Of a DNA stretch of 64,000 nucleotides, positions 36,700 to 49,319 are shown one piece after another (position 1 is the stretch's first letter; each line of letters starts with the position of its first letter). Below the pieces are notes generated by a model. That model searched no databases. It had not been told where the DNA came from and saw nothing but the letters and a program-made list of their open reading frames with translations. The stretch comes from Cannabis sativa (lineage: Eukaryota > Streptophyta > Magnoliopsida > Rosales > Cannabaceae). A program made the position numbers and the translations under genes. The stretch lies in NCBI RefSeq assembly GCF_029168945.1, contig NC_083604.1, forward strand, positions 6,130,812 to 6,194,811, written 5' to 3'.

Positions 36700-38035
36700 G
36701 TTGACTACATTATAATCAAATTGACTACTGTAACACAAATTTGGTAATTTTGACTGTGTAGTTGAACTAAGGCTAATCTTATGTCAGTTTATGAAATTTT
36801 TTTTAACTTTTATTTTAAACTATACTTACATTAATATTTTTTTGTAAGTATAATAAATTATTTTTATTTAATTAAATATTATAGTATTTATCAAATTATT
36901 TGTTAATTTTTTTTATTACAAGAATTTATTGATTATAAAATTTATCACTTATTCAATTATTAATTATTTATATTCAACTAAATAAAGTTATTTATAATTA
37001 TTTAATTATTTATTATTATTTTTTATAAATATACAAAAAATCTTTTTAATTCAATTACTTAATTTTAGGATTTATTTCACTAATTTTGTTAAATAAATAT
37101 TAATTTAAATAATTGTCCATTTAAAAAATAACTTGTTACTAGTTTTATAAGAAACTATTAACTTATTATAAATTATTAAAATAACAAATTTTTACTATCT
37201 CAAAATTTTACCGAAATTTTTTTATTTAAATTATTTTTATTTAATAAAATATTATATTTTTTTATTAATATAATTATTTATTAATATTTTTTATTGTAAG
37301 AATTTATTCAATATTAAATTCATTACTTATTCAATTATTAATTATCTATTCTCAACTAATAAAAGTTATTTATTAAATATTTAATTATTTATTATTATTT
37401 TTTAAACAAAATACAAATTTCATTTACTTAAATTACTTAATTTTAACATTAATTTCATTAATTTTTATAAATAATTATTAACTTATAATTTTTCTTTCTA
37501 AATATCACTTTAATATTTTTTATAAAAAAACTACTAATTTATTAAGTTAACCTAATTTTTGTTATTATCTCAAAATTTTGTTAAAATTTGGGCAGAATAA
37601 CATTTACATTTTAAACTATACCTTAAAATTTAATAACCTTATTTATACAATCTTAACAACTTTTAAATACATTACAAATTTTTAAATATTACTAATTTTC
37701 AAAATAAAACAAAAATTTATTACAATACAAAAAATAACAAAAAAAACACATACAAACACACATACTATTTTCGGAATATTATCTAAAAAAAAATTTAGAT
37801 TATTCACATATATATTAAAAAGGAAAAAAAATTACAATCACTTATAACAACAAAATACATACATTGTTAAAAATACATACATATATCTCAAATACATATA
37901 TATTTAAGCATTTATCTGAAATAAATACAAACATTTACACAACAAAATTATATCTAAACATATAAATACATATATATAAATATAAAACATCTATACATAT
38001 TACAAATGGAGTATACCTCAAAAATGACCGCCGGT
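36700..38035. other. Very AT-rich CACTA 5' non-coding region
   Basis: No frame or motif; A/T homopolymer and TATTTAAT-rich sequence upstream of the transposase start. Confidence 0.5.
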
Positions 38036-38040
38036 GGTGG

Positions 38041-38148
38041 GCTGACGAACCTTCAGGCGGAGGAGAGCGGTGCTGGGCTGACTCGCGAAGCTTCAGGCGG
38101 AGGAAGGTGGTGGCTGACGTAGCTTCAGGCGGAGGAAGGTGGTTTTTC
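38041..38148. repeat. 36 bp GC-rich tandem repeat, three copies
   Basis: Copies start at 38041, 38077 and 38113; each begins GCTGAC and contains CTTCAGGCGGAGGA. It lies close to the CACTA 5' end, between the AT-rich stretch and the subterminal repeats, where a promoter or untranslated first exon would be expected. Confidence 0.8.
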
Positions 38149-38262
38149 GAATGTTGAAGGGGCTGAGGATGGGCTTCAGGCGAGGGTTTAGGGGGAGAGA
38201 GGCGGAGTGGACTGATGAGAATGAGATGAAATGAGGGTTTTCATCTGCAATTTTTTTTATAC

Positions 38263-38327
38263 AAAACTGTCCCCAACGACATGCCCCAACGACATAGTTG
38301 TTGGGGCATGTCGTTGGGGACAGTTTT
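38263..38327. repeat. Perfect 28 bp inverted repeat in the CACTA right end
   Basis: The arm AAAACTGTCCCCAACGACAT (first 20 of 28 bases; 38263-38290) is exactly reverse-complemented at 38300-38327 with a 9-base spacer. It contains the CAACGAC subterminal word twice per arm. Confidence 0.95.
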
Positions 38328-38603
38328 GGGGGGAAATTTACCGCCCAAATCAACGACTCCTTTTCAAAAATCGCACGCACATTCCCAAGGACAATGTCGT
38401 TATTGAAGAGTTTTTCAATAACGACATTGTCGTTATTGAAAAAAAAAAGTCATTATTAATAAACTATTTTGTTTTTTTTTTTTTTAAAAAATGAATAGCT
38501 TTCCCAACGACAGGCAAATGTCGTTATTGATACCCTCATTTTTAATGAGGACTTTTAGGCGTTGGTAATAGTGGCATTGGTATTAACCATAATTCTTGTA
38601 GTG
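38328..38603. repeat. CACTA right terminal and subterminal repeats
   Basis: Several GTCGTTATTGA / TCAATAACGAC words in opposed orientation (for example around 38392-38440), then the terminal TTCTTGTAGTG. Counterpart of 19792-20085. Confidence 0.85.
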
Positions 38604-39082
38604 TTTTCTCATTCTTGGTTAATGTGGGAACACTTTATGGGTTGTTTGAAATTATAAGAAGCTTGTGGGTTCTGTTTGTGTGCTTATGATATCTTTAGCC
38701 AAAACTGTTTTTCGATTTCCAAATATCTAAGCCATATGTTCTAAACCTCAAAAAGACCTATTGATTCTGAAAGGATGTTGTCAACATTAGCGGAGAGAGG
38801 TAAGCATGCAAGCTTATGAGCTATCGGGTTGTGGAACAGCTGGAAAGAGTAAAACTTTTATAACATTGTTTCGATTGTGAATACATCTTGTGTTTATGCA
38901 TTGTGTTATAAATTTAGCATCTAAATTAATTGTTAGAGTTGGTGGAATTGAAATTCTAGTTTGCACAAGGAAGAAAACAGAATATGAGGCAGCAGTATGG
39001 TGATTATCTGATAGCGTAGTTAGTAGTTTTTATTTTCTTTATCTCACTCGAGGGCGAGTAAGAATCTAGTTTGGGGGAATTT
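38604..39082 (+). mobile_element. Internal 3' region of the Tat/Athila-lineage element (part 2) with polypurine tract
   Basis: Resumes after the CACTA insertion and ends CTAGTTTGGGGGAATTT (39067-39082), a polypurine tract directly before the LTR that starts TGTTAGG at 39083. Confidence 0.65.
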
Positions 39083-39269
39083 TGTTAGGTTATATTTAGC
39101 CTATGTTACGGGTCTAATAAGTAAGTATTTTCTCGGTTATTGGTTTCTTTTGGAGCGGTTTTACGCTTGATTTTTCTTGTTTCAGGTTCCCAGGGTATTA
39201 AAGTTCAAATTCAGTCAATTGACGAAAAGATGGGACAAACTGGTGAAAGATCGGCCAAAGTTGCTCGTT

Positions 39270-39420
39270 GGGTGTCAGTAGTCGCGACTAGCAAAGAGCC
39301 AGGTCGCGACCCTTTTCTCTAGTCGCGACCATGGTCGCGACTTGGAGATTTGGCAGAACCTTGGTTTTTCGACTTTTGCCTGTAGTTGCGACCAGCCTTT
39401 AAGTTGGTCGCGACCAGGTA
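39270..39420. repeat. GTCGCGAC palindrome cluster in the gypsy LTR
   Basis: Within about 145 bp the palindrome GTCGCGAC, or a one-base variant, occurs about seven times (AGTCGCGACTAG, GGTCGCGACCC, GGTCGCGACTT and others), in an otherwise AT-rich LTR. Confidence 0.8.
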
Positions 39421-39952
39421 CGGAAAACACGATTTTTGACCTAATTCAGATTTTTTCCCAATTGGAGGCACACCTTTTATTCCTATATAAGGAACACGAT
39501 TCAGAAGGTCAAAGCAAGCAAGAACAGACCTGAAAAGTGAATGAAAGAGGAGAGGAAGCGATCTTGAAGACCCAGAGCGATATCACCATCTAGTTTCTTT
39601 CTTTTACCCTCTATCTATCTTTTATGTCTAGTTTTATTTCAGAATTAATCATGGATGTTTTTATTATTGTTATGAGCTAAATTGCTAATTTAGGGAGGAT
39701 GATGAATGTTGTTTAAAGTTTTTGCCTAGTTAATGAATAATTGCCATTCCTCCATCTTGATTGTGAAATTATCTATACTTGTGTTTAATTCCATGTGTAA
39801 GCTTGATCACCTTCTACATGTTCTATGATCTCAATTCAAAATCTGAAAAGTGAGAATTGAGAATGCTAAAATTGGATAATCTAGGTTGTGATGTGAAACG
39901 AAAGTATTTGCATAGCCTTTGTGACAATTAGATTATTGCTTAATGTTGATTT

Positions 39953-41839
39953 TATTGGATTTTATGCCCTAAATAAAACTCTTTACAATCTGATTAGTAA
40001 TCAATATAAGAAATTTGAAGTGATTTATGTTTGCATGAATTTTACATGCTAATGGTTTAATATGTTTATTACATTTACAGACAAAATCAGTTAAATCCAG
40101 ATCATATGTTTATTCACAATTACAGTATCGTCAACATAGTGGAATGTGATTGTGATCATATGAATCAAAAGACTAAGTCCCTGTTTCATCAGTGTTTTGG
40201 ATTTACACTAATGTGATGATCAGCGATGATGTGTACTTACACTTGGAGTAAGTGTTATGTTCTTTCTAGGATATTAGTAAAGTATACTAGTTTCGAATGT
40301 ATGGAGTATACATTAGACTGGACCGATATTGTAACTTAGTTAAGATATTATAAACTTACCGTTATATCTTTCCAAGTCAATATCAGTAGTTGATCTTAAG
40401 ATTAAAAAAATCTAAATCCTGATATGCTTAGGCTCAACTCAGGAATGCTATTCATGTTCTTTGATTTATTAGTTAAGCCTACTTTTGGGTCAGGGTGATA
40501 CGTATATTTTGGGAACATGATAGTATGATTGAGTGAGAGTGCTGAACATAAATAAGGAATCTATAGCTTCTACTGGTGTATAAAAGTCAAGTGATGATTC
40601 CCTTCGAGCTTAGCAAATAGAAGTAAATGGATGAGCTCTTGTTTAAGTGACTAATTCTTAGATCACTAAACACCATTTACAGGTAGCTAAGTGTTTTAAG
40701 GGGCAAAATACATTGAGGGGTGAGAACGGTAAAATTATCCCATCTTGATGTAAATCATCTATATAGAGGATCTTTGATCACAATAAGATTATAACAATGG
40801 TTAAATGAGATAGCATATCTATATCGTGGAACATATAATATGCTCTATATAAGTCTGAGAGTGCAATTTTAAGTTCTAAGAGTGGATTCAACGAAGAATT
40901 AATAGTAGAAATTTACTTAGTAAATTCGGTTCACTTATTGGAAGCTCAGCATATAGATCCATGGTCCCCATTCTAGTTGAGAACATACTGCTTGTAAGAC
41001 TCAATAATTGATTTGTGATTAGTCAATTATAATTCTAAAGTTAGACTATGTCTAATTTGTGAATTTTCACTAAGCAAGGTCGAAATTTTAAAGAAAAGAG
41101 ATTCTAGGTTTATTTATTTATTAATGGATATATGTCTAGTTAATAATTAAATTAAATGACAATATTATTTAATAATCTATTTTAGTTATTAAATAATTAG
41201 TTTTGGCATTTAAAAGGGTAGAATTGGAAAATTGGCGTTTTTGAGAAAATAGAAATAAAATTTGTTAAAACTGCAAAATCAAGTGGGGCCCATTATCTAC
41301 ACCTTGGCCGGCCACTTTATGTGGAATTTCAAATTGATATTTTCATTATTTTAATGCCAAATAATTCCTAACCTAAACCTAGTAGTTGCCTATAAATAGA
41401 AAGTGATGGCTCAGTCAAATCACATGCTTTTAATAACATCTTCTGACAGAAAATTCTCTCTTCAGAAAAACTGAGCCTTACCTTTTCTATACCTTGGCCG
41501 AACCTCTCTCTCTTTTCCTCTTCTAAATTTCGAACCCTAGTGATAGAGTAAGTGCCCACATACAGCAAGTGGTAACTCAATCATAGATTGGAAGACTGTG
41601 AAGGATCACACACAAAGAGAAGGACATTCGGGCTCAGATCTTGATAATACTAGCTCTGCGACAGAAAGGATACAAGGGTTAGAGATCTGAGTGGAAGGAG
41701 ACATTAATTCCGCTGCATCAATGTAAGGTTTTCTTAACTTTATATGTGTTTATTTTATTGTTTTAAAAAGTTCATATTTAGGGTGTTAAACAACATACTT
41801 GTGAGTAGATCTAAGATCCTGGTAAAATAAATTCCAACA
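39953..41839 (+). mobile_element. Solo LTR, family L copy E
   Basis: 1887 bp with flanking GATTT duplications (39948-39952 and 41840-41844). It starts TATTGGATTTTATGCCC (the TG is mutated to TA) and ends ATTCCAACA. TATA-like TATAAATAG at 41391-41399, then the usual CAGATCTTGATAATAC block. It interrupts the gypsy LTR; removing it restores a sequence collinear with 59100-59180. Confidence 0.93.
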
Positions 41840-42047
41840 GATTTCATGTTAGTTTAATTAAGAGATTAATTAGAGAACATGTGATGTAGAACCTAAAAGA
41901 TCTTAAAAAAGTTAGGTTAATTTATAATCTGTCATTCACTTCAAGAAAAGGATAGCAATTAGGCATTAACGATTGGGTAAACTAACAACAGGATTCTCCT
42001 CCCTATTCTCTCATCTTGATTAATATTCACTTGTTTATTTTAAGTTT

Positions 42048-43231
42048 TGTAAAGTCTTTTTTTGGCAAGTTAGGTGACAAAATAATTTTTCCTTTTTATG
42101 GTAAGATTGCTATGCATTTAGTTTCGAATTCTTACCTCTTTTATTCGGTTATTAGTTGCCATTTTCCTTGTTTGGAAAGTTGCACTTTCAGCTGAACTTT
42201 CCTTTGTTGAAAACTTCTCAAAAGAGAAGGAATTCTCTTTTGGAAAGTTGTCTGTTTTAGGGAAACTTTGTTTATTGCCTTTTCCTTATTGATTTCGATT
42301 GTATCTTGATACAATCAGAATATCTAATCTGTTTTTGGCAGGAATCAAGCATTAAAAGAAGATCGGACCCGATTTTAGTAAGTTTCTCGTTTTTGGGCAG
42401 ATCTGCTTCGTCAGCATCCGAATCTGATGCTGCAGATCGTGTTTCTTTTGGAAAGTTTTTGTACAGCTGCTAATTCGAACTTGTGGTTGCCTCTTTGGTT
42501 TCTATGATCTATAAATAGAGCCTAGAGAGCAACCATTCGAATTACCTGTTCCATTATTCATTTTCTACATTTATCTTTTGAGAGAAGAGAGTCTTTCTTT
42601 GTTTTGTGAGAGCCTAGTTGTTCATCTAGGTTCTAGTTGTTCTATTCCTGTTCTTACTCTATCCTAGAGGTTGTGAAGAACTACTTGACTGAACAAGAGA
42701 TTGGTCTTCGGGAGAAGACTTGATAAAGCCTTACTTCGGGAGGAAGTAAGCACTTGGTCTTCGGGAGAAGACTTGTTGAAGCCTTACTTCGGGAGGAAGT
42801 AAGCACTTGGTCTTCGGGAGAAGACTTGTTGAAGCCTTACTTCGGGAGGAAGTAAGCACTCACACTTCAAATACGAAGGGAGTTCGGGCTTGAAGGTGTT
42901 TCAAGAAGTCAGATTCATAAAGTGGATTACAAAGGAATGCGGCAATACTTTAGAGGGAGTCTAAACTTGTTTAAGTCAATTGTCTTTGTAATTTTGATAC
43001 TTTATTAATTGATTTCATTCTCTGGGCGTGGCCCCGTGGACTAGGAGTGTTCGGGAGAACACTGATACCACGTATAAATCTCTTGTGTCAAGTTATTTAT
43101 TTTTTTTGCAAATATTTTATATTCTGCCTGTTCAGTTTTGCCTTAGTGTAATTACTTTCGCCGCTCGCAAATGCATACAGTTTTTATATTTTCTTATATA
43201 CAACTGACATTTGCAAAAACACGGTTTTTCA
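42048..43231 (+). repeat. Sirevirus 5' LTR
   Basis: 1184 bp, TGTAAAGTC to GGTTTTTCA. TATA-like CTATAAATAG at 42509-42518. It contains the 53 bp tandem repeat at 42701-42859. Transcription of the element should start here. Confidence 0.95.
42701..42859. repeat. 53 bp tandem repeat with palindromes in the 5' LTR
   Basis: Three near-identical 53 bp units, each holding two hairpin-like palindromes with a GGGA-containing centre: GTCTTC-GGGA-GAAGAC and CTTACTTC-GGGAG-GAAGTAAG. The same array is at 51832-51990 in the 3' LTR. Palindromic LTR repeats of this kind have been described as a conserved Sirevirus feature. Confidence 0.9.
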
Positions 43232-43232
43232 A

Positions 43233-43250
43233 TTGTTATCAGAGCGGGAC
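43233..43250 (+). promoter_or_regulatory. Primer-binding site (initiator tRNA-Met type)
   Basis: Just downstream of the 5' LTR the sequence reads TTGTTATCAGAGCGGGAC, matching the TATCAGAGC core complementary to initiator tRNA-Met. Confidence 0.85.
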
Positions 43251-43289
43251 ACTAAACTCTTAGTGTGGTCCTATAACGTTTTTGTTAGA

Positions 43290-44453
43290 ATGTCATTTTT
43301 TGCAGAAGGAAGTTCTATTTCTAGACCACCGTTGCTTAATGACTCTAACTATCCTTATTGGAAAGTTAGAATGAGGGCCTTCATCAAATCTCAAGATGAG
43401 AAGGCGTGGAGAATGGTTCTATCAGGTTGGTCTCCTCCAGTTGAGACAGATTCTTCAGGTAATACTACTATAAAATCTGAACTGGAATGGTCTATTGAAG
43501 ATGATAAACTATCTGCCTACAATAGCAAAGCCTTGCATGCTATCTTTAATGGTGTAGGTGAGGGTTACATTAAACTTATATCACCTTGTGTTTCTGCTAA
43601 GGAAGCTTGGGAGATTCTTCAAACTCAGTTTGAAGGAACTTTGGATGTGAAAAGATCTAGATTTATCATGCTTCAAACTAAATTTGATGAGCTTAGAATG
43701 TCTGATAATGAAACTTTAACTGAATTCTATGAAAAATTATCTGACATTGCTAATGAATATTTTGCTCTTGGAGAAAAGCTTGATGATTCTGTTCTTGTGA
43801 GAAAAATTGTTAGAGTTCTTCCAGAAAGATTTGATACTAAACTTTTGGCAATGGAGGAAGCTAAAGATTTTAGCACTATGAAAGTGGAAGAATTGATGGG
43901 TTCCTTACGTACTTTTGAATTAAATCAACAGATTAAACAAAAGGACAAACCCAAATCCATTGCTGATAAAGGTAAAAGTATTGCTTTGAAAGTTGCTGAT
44001 AATGAAAATTCTGATAGTGAATTTGATGATGAGATTGCTTTATTAACTAAGAATTTTCAGAAATACATGAAAAAGATGGGAAATAAAAAGAATATTTCGA
44101 AAGGTTCAAAAGGTAATACTTTCATTAAACCATCTGTCTCTAACAAAAAGGGAATTCAGTGCAGGGAATGTGAAGGTTTTGGGCATATTCAAGCTGAGTG
44201 TGCAAACACTTTGAAAAAGAATAAGAAAAGTTTCAATGTCACTTGGAGTGATGATGAAACCGAAAGTGATGAAGATATTGCTGAAAATGTTGCCCTAACC
44301 TCTGTTATGACTAATGTGTTGTGTGATTCACAGGTGAAAGCTAGATTGGTATGTTTGAATAATACCACCAAACAAGAGGAATCAGATTCAGATGAGTCTG
44401 AAATTTGTGAAGAATCTCTTGCTGAATCATACAAAGTCATGTATGAAAATTAG
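43290..44453 (+). pseudogene. Sirevirus gag (ends at a premature TAG)
   Basis: Capsid/nucleocapsid part of the polyprotein. The start at 43290 (MSFFAEGSSISRPPLLNDSN) is preferred over the in-frame Met at 43233, which overlaps the primer-binding site. It contains the UBN2/retrotran-gag fold (NYPYWKVRMRAFIKSQDEKAW and further) and the zinc knuckle CRECEGFGHIQAEC (CX2CX4HX4C), then an acidic tail. The frame stops at TAG 44451-44453 but stays open in the same frame afterwards, so gag-pol was one ORF and the stop is a single-base lesion, probably TGG to TAG. Confidence 0.9.
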
Positions 44454-46448
44454 ATTCAGGTTGCTTCTGAAAATAGAGAGTTGAATAAATTGAATAAAAA
44501 ATTGTCTCATCAGCTTGAAATGTGTAATTTGAAAATAAAAGAATATGAGACAAGTTTTTGTGATAAAGATGAAAAAATCTCTCTATTAAAGAAGGAACTT
44601 GAAAACTTTAAGAAAAATGTTCAAATGCTTAATCCTGGATCTTCTATTTTTGAAAAAGCTCAGAATGCAGGTCAGAGAGGTTTCGCAGGCCTTGGTTCTA
44701 ATGGAATGGAAAGTTCTGGAGTCACGAAGTTTGTAAAATCTAGTATTCCAACGAATCACCTTGAGGCTACAAACTCTGCCGTAACAGTTTCACAGCCTGT
44801 TGCAGCAAGAACTGCATCTGATGCTGCAAAATCTCCAGGATTTTCGAAAAAGGTAAGATCTCAGGTAAAAAGATTTGTTCCCATTTGTCATTTTTGTGGT
44901 AGAAAAGGACATATCAGACCTAACTGTTTCACGTTGAACAATCTGTTTAACACAAATTATTTTGATAATTTGAAAAAATCTCAAAAGAAACATAAAGGTT
45001 TGAAACAAATATGGGTGAAAAAGAAGTGTCTAGCTGGTTTTTCTGATAAAACTGCTGTATCTCAAATGTGGTATTTTGACAGTGGTTGCTCTAGACATAT
45101 GACAGGTGACAAGGATTTTTTGACTAACATTCGGCCTATGCAATGTGGAGAAGTCACTTTTGGTAATGGCTTATCTGGAAAAGTTGTTGGTATGGGAACT
45201 CTAAATTTTGAAGGGTTACCTAGACTGAAAAATGTGATGTTAGTTGAAGGACTGAGGGCTAATTTACTTAGCATCAGTCAAATCTGTGATCAAGGGTTTA
45301 CTGTTTCTTTTGATAGTGATCATTGTTATGTTCTGAATGATGACAATGAATGTATCTTGCAAGGATTTCGATCCAATGATAACTGTTACACTCTAACCCC
45401 TGTGTTTACTTGTCATTCAGCTATCAACAACACCACAGATCTGTGGCATGCCAAGCTTGGGCATATTAATTTTAAAAACCTGAAAAAATTGTCAAATGCA
45501 GGTATTGTTCGAGGTCTTCCCAAGCTTGGTAAGGAAAGTGAAGGTAAGTGTGAACCGTGTCAACTTGGGAAGCAATTAAAAATCACTCACAAGCCTGTGT
45601 CTGATATCAATACCTCAAAGGTATTGGAATTGCTTCACATGGATCTTATGGGTCCAATCCAAGTTGAAAGTCTGAATGGTAAACGATATATCTTTGTGTG
45701 TGTTGATGATTTCTCTCGTTTTACTTGGGTAGATTTCTTAAGAGAAAAATCTGACACTTTTGATGCCTTTAAAACTCTTTGTCTGAGATTAAGAGTTGAG
45801 AAAGGTTGTAATATTGGGAAAATTGTTCGAATTCGAAGTGATCATGGTAAGGAGTTTGAAAATTCTGTGTATGATGATTTCTGCAAGTCTACAGGTATAA
45901 CTCATGAATTTTCAGCTCCCAAAACTCCTCAACAAAATGGAGTTGTTGAGAGGAAGAATCGAACATTGCAGGAAATGGCAAGAGTAATGTTAAATAGCAA
46001 GAAGTTGACAAAGCGCTTATGGGCTGAAGCTATTAACACAGCTTGCTACATAATAAACAGAGTGTTTATTCGTCCAGGTACCTCAAAAACATCTTATGAA
46101 ATCTGGAAAGGTAAGCGCCCCAATGTAAGTCATTTTCATGTTTTTGGATGTGTGTGTTATGTCTATAGAGATCGTGAGCATATTGGTAAATTTGATGCTA
46201 AAAGTGATGTTGGTGTGTTTATTGGATATTCCTTAAACAGTAGAGCTTATCGTGTTTATAACATGAGAACTCAAACTGTTTTGGAATCAGCTAATGTGGT
46301 TGTTGATGATTTTAGAGATTTTTCAGAGTTTTTCACAGAAGCCAAGATAGATAGTCTCATGGATACTCCTCCAGAAGTTGCAACAGCAGATCCTGATGCA
46401 GCAGAACCCATTGTTGATGCTGCAAATGACGAATCCGTGCGCAACTGA
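44454..46448 (+). pseudogene. Sirevirus pol part 1: coiled coil, protease, integrase
   Basis: In frame with gag beyond the TAG. Order: a coiled-coil stretch (NRELNKLNKKLSHQLEMC), a second CCHC knuckle (CHFCGRKGHIRPNC), the aspartic protease (WYFDSGCSRHMTGD), the integrase HHCC (WHAKLGHINFKNLKKL to CEPCQLGK) and the catalytic DDE residues (HMDLMGP, RSDHGKEFENS, PQQNGVVERKNRTLQE), then the GKRPNVSHFHVFGC and FIGYSLNSRAYRVYN regions. The frame is lost at 46378-46448 in the low-complexity linker before RT, shifting by +1. Confidence 0.92.
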
Positions 46449-48162
46449 AACTGAAGAACCAGAACCGTCTATCTTGACTCATCCAAACATCATCACTGAC
46501 TCTATTCAGAAAGAACCAAGCACCAGAGTCAAACTGAATCATCCAAAAGACCTCATCCTTGGAAATCCTGAAGAAAGCATGGTAACTCGCAGAAGGTATA
46601 TTAACTTAATCAGCTTTCTTTGCTTTGTTTCTCAATATGAACCGAAAAATGTGAAGGAAGCCATGACCTTTGAGGAATGGCTCAATGCAATGCAAGAGGA
46701 ACTCAACCAATTTGTTCGCAACAAGGTATGGATTTTGGTCCGAAGACCAAAAGGTATAAATGTTATTGGAACAAAGTGGTTGTTTAAAAATAAAAGTGAT
46801 GAGTTCGGTACAATTGTGAGAAACAAGGCTCGTTTGGTGGCACAAGGGTACACACAGGTAGAAGGTATTGATTTTGATGAAACTTTTGCTCCTGTTGCAA
46901 GATTAGAATCAATTCGTTTACTTTTGTGTATTGCTTGTATTTTGAATATTAAATTGTTTCAAATGGATGTGAAATCTGCCTTCCTAAATGGTATTTTGAA
47001 TGAGGAAGTTTATGTTGAGCAACCAAAAGGATTCGAAGATCCTCAATTTCCAGACCATGTATACAAACTTGAAAAAGCTTTGTATGGTCTGAAACAAGCT
47101 CCTCGAGCTTGGTATGAAAGGTTGACTCAATTTTTACTTTCTCATGGCTATCACAGAGGTAGTGTGGATAAAACTCTTTTCATCAAACATATAAAATCTG
47201 ATTTTATCATTGCTCAAATTTATGTTGATGATATAGTTTTTGGTTCTACATCTAACCATGAAGTGCGGGTATTTGTTGATCAAATGAAAAGTGAATTTGA
47301 AATGAGCATGGTTGGTGAGCTTAATTTCTTTCTGGGTCTTCAAGTGAGACAAATGGAAGGAGGTACATTTGTATCTCAAAGCAAGTATGCTAAGAACCTT
47401 GTCAAGAAATTTGGCCTTGAATCGGCTAAGCAGGTAAGTACTCCTATGAGCACCACACTGAAATTAACAAAAGATGAGAATGGAGTAAAGGTAGACACTA
47501 CACTCTATCGTAGCATGATTGGAAGTCTTTTGTATTTAACTGCTAGTCGTCCTGATATCTGTTACAGTGTGGGAGTGTGTGCTAGATATCAAAGTAATCC
47601 TATGGAATCTCATGTATCAGCTGTAAAAAGGATTATTAGATATGTTAATAGCACTCCTGATTATGGAATTTGGTACTCGAAAGATACCAATTCAAATCTT
47701 GCTTATTTTAGTGATGCAGATTGGGCAGGAAATGCTGATGATCGAAAGAGCACAAGTGGAGGGTGTTTCTTTCTTGGGAATAATCTAGTATCTTGGCATA
47801 GCAAGAAACAGAATTCCATCTCCTTATCCACTGTCGAAGCTGAGTACATCGCTGCTGGCAGTTGTTGTACTCAACTATTGTGGTTGAAACAAATGTTGAT
47901 TGATTACGGGTTTGAATTGGGTGTTTTGACAATTTTTTGTGACAATACTAGTGCCATAAATATTTCCAAAAATCCTGTTCAACATTCTAGAACAAAGCAC
48001 ATTGACATTAGACACCACTTTATCAGGGAACTTGTTGAAAATAAATCATTGCAATTAGAATATGTTGATACTGAAAAACAATTAGCTGATATTTTCACAA
48101 AGGCCCTAGATGCAAGTCGCTTTGACTCCCTCAGAAAGTCTTTGGGAGTTTGCATTGTTTAA
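46378..48162 (+). pseudogene. Sirevirus pol part 2: reverse transcriptase and RNase H
   Basis: Continues pol in the next frame; the in-frame Met at 46378 is only an artefact of the frameshift. The RT domain contains KARLVAQGYTQVEGIDFDET, QMDVKSAFLNG and the catalytic YVDDIVFGS. RNase H contains YFSDADWAGNADDRKSTSGG, STVEAEYIAAGS, CDNTSAINISKNP and RTKHIDIRHHFIRE. It ends naturally at LADIFTKALD...SLGVCIV. All catalytic residues that can be checked by eye are present. Confidence 0.93.
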
Positions 48163-49319
48163 TTTTATCTGTTCATAATTCTTGTACAATAGTGTTATGT
48201 GATTCATCTCTAGCTCTTAATCGTCTATCATTGTATTTTGACAAATCATGTTTATGCTTTTGGTTTATAATTAGTTAGGATCTCAGTCTGATCATACTTT
48301 GTGATGTTGTGCTAAAAGGTTCATGTTACTCTTTATGTGTGTCTAGGATTAAATAATGTTCTTATACAGAGTTGAGCAATTTTTGTTTCAGTCTTGTCAG
48401 GCCCCTTGCTGGAATAGAGCTACCCATACTGAGGTGTGAAAGCCATCTGATGAGTAAGCTGGAACATTGTAATTAGCAACTATGATGAGGATGCACTACC
48501 ATAGAAAAGGGCTACCTTCAGTATGGTGTGAAAGCATCCAGTTGCGGGATCAAATTGAAAAAGGCGAAAATGAAAAATCTTGCCAAGGACAATGATCCTA
48601 TTTTCACTGCACACACTTATGTCTGACAGGTGTGTTCAAATCTGTAAGTCTCCTCTATTAAAATTAAATTGATAATCCTGGTTCACAATTTTCAGTAACA
48701 TGCATATCTTTTTCCTCAACATCAATTAAGTATGATTATTTCATGAGATACTAATTAGTTATTTTCCTTAAAAGCATAACATGTAATTTATTTTGTCAAT
48801 TGTCAATAATATTTGATTTCTTTTGCTTGGTTCGAATCACATATATTTATTGTACACATTATATTTTATTTTCGGTTTTAATTTAAATAAAAAAAAAAAA
48901 AGGAGGGAGGCGTGTGACTTGCTTCATAGGTTAAGAAAATCTTGTGCATAAATGGTAAGTATCAACATTCATTCTTTCTTTGATTTATTATGATATTTTT
49001 CCAAGTAAAGATTAATCTTTATATGGTAATGTGCCTTTATTCTTGAAAGATTGATTTATTTTTGGAAAAATTTGTTGGCACTTCTAGTTTCCTTTTATTT
49101 TTTTTAAAAAAAAAGGGGAAAGGAGTTGAGAAGTGGGCGGTTTCCTCTTTTGGTTCATGGGCTGGCGGTTACCATTTGAATGTTCAAAATTGGTTTCCTT
49201 TTTCTTGTTTTGATTCCAAGGTTATATAAACCAAATTTTGACACTTATTTCACCACCTACCCGAACCTTCTTTCTTGTTTCTTTGTCTGTCACTATTCAT
49301 CTTCTCCTTCAGTTCCAAA
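48163..49319 (+). other. Spacer between pol and the envelope-like ORF
   Basis: No supported frame. A splice acceptor for expressing the downstream ORF could lie here, but none can be chosen from sequence alone. An A-run and GGAGGGAGGCG occur near 48890-48911. Confidence 0.5.

Noticed and set aside
42701..42859. Regular 53 bp repeats as a CRISPR-like array
   Set aside because: Units are contiguous without unique spacers and lie in an LTR of a plant element.
44451..44453. gag TAG as programmed stop-codon readthrough
   Set aside because: Readthrough of this type has been described for Sirevirus extra ORFs with a TAG-CAR-YYA context, but here TAG is followed by ATTCAG and lies inside gag-pol, so a point mutation is simpler.
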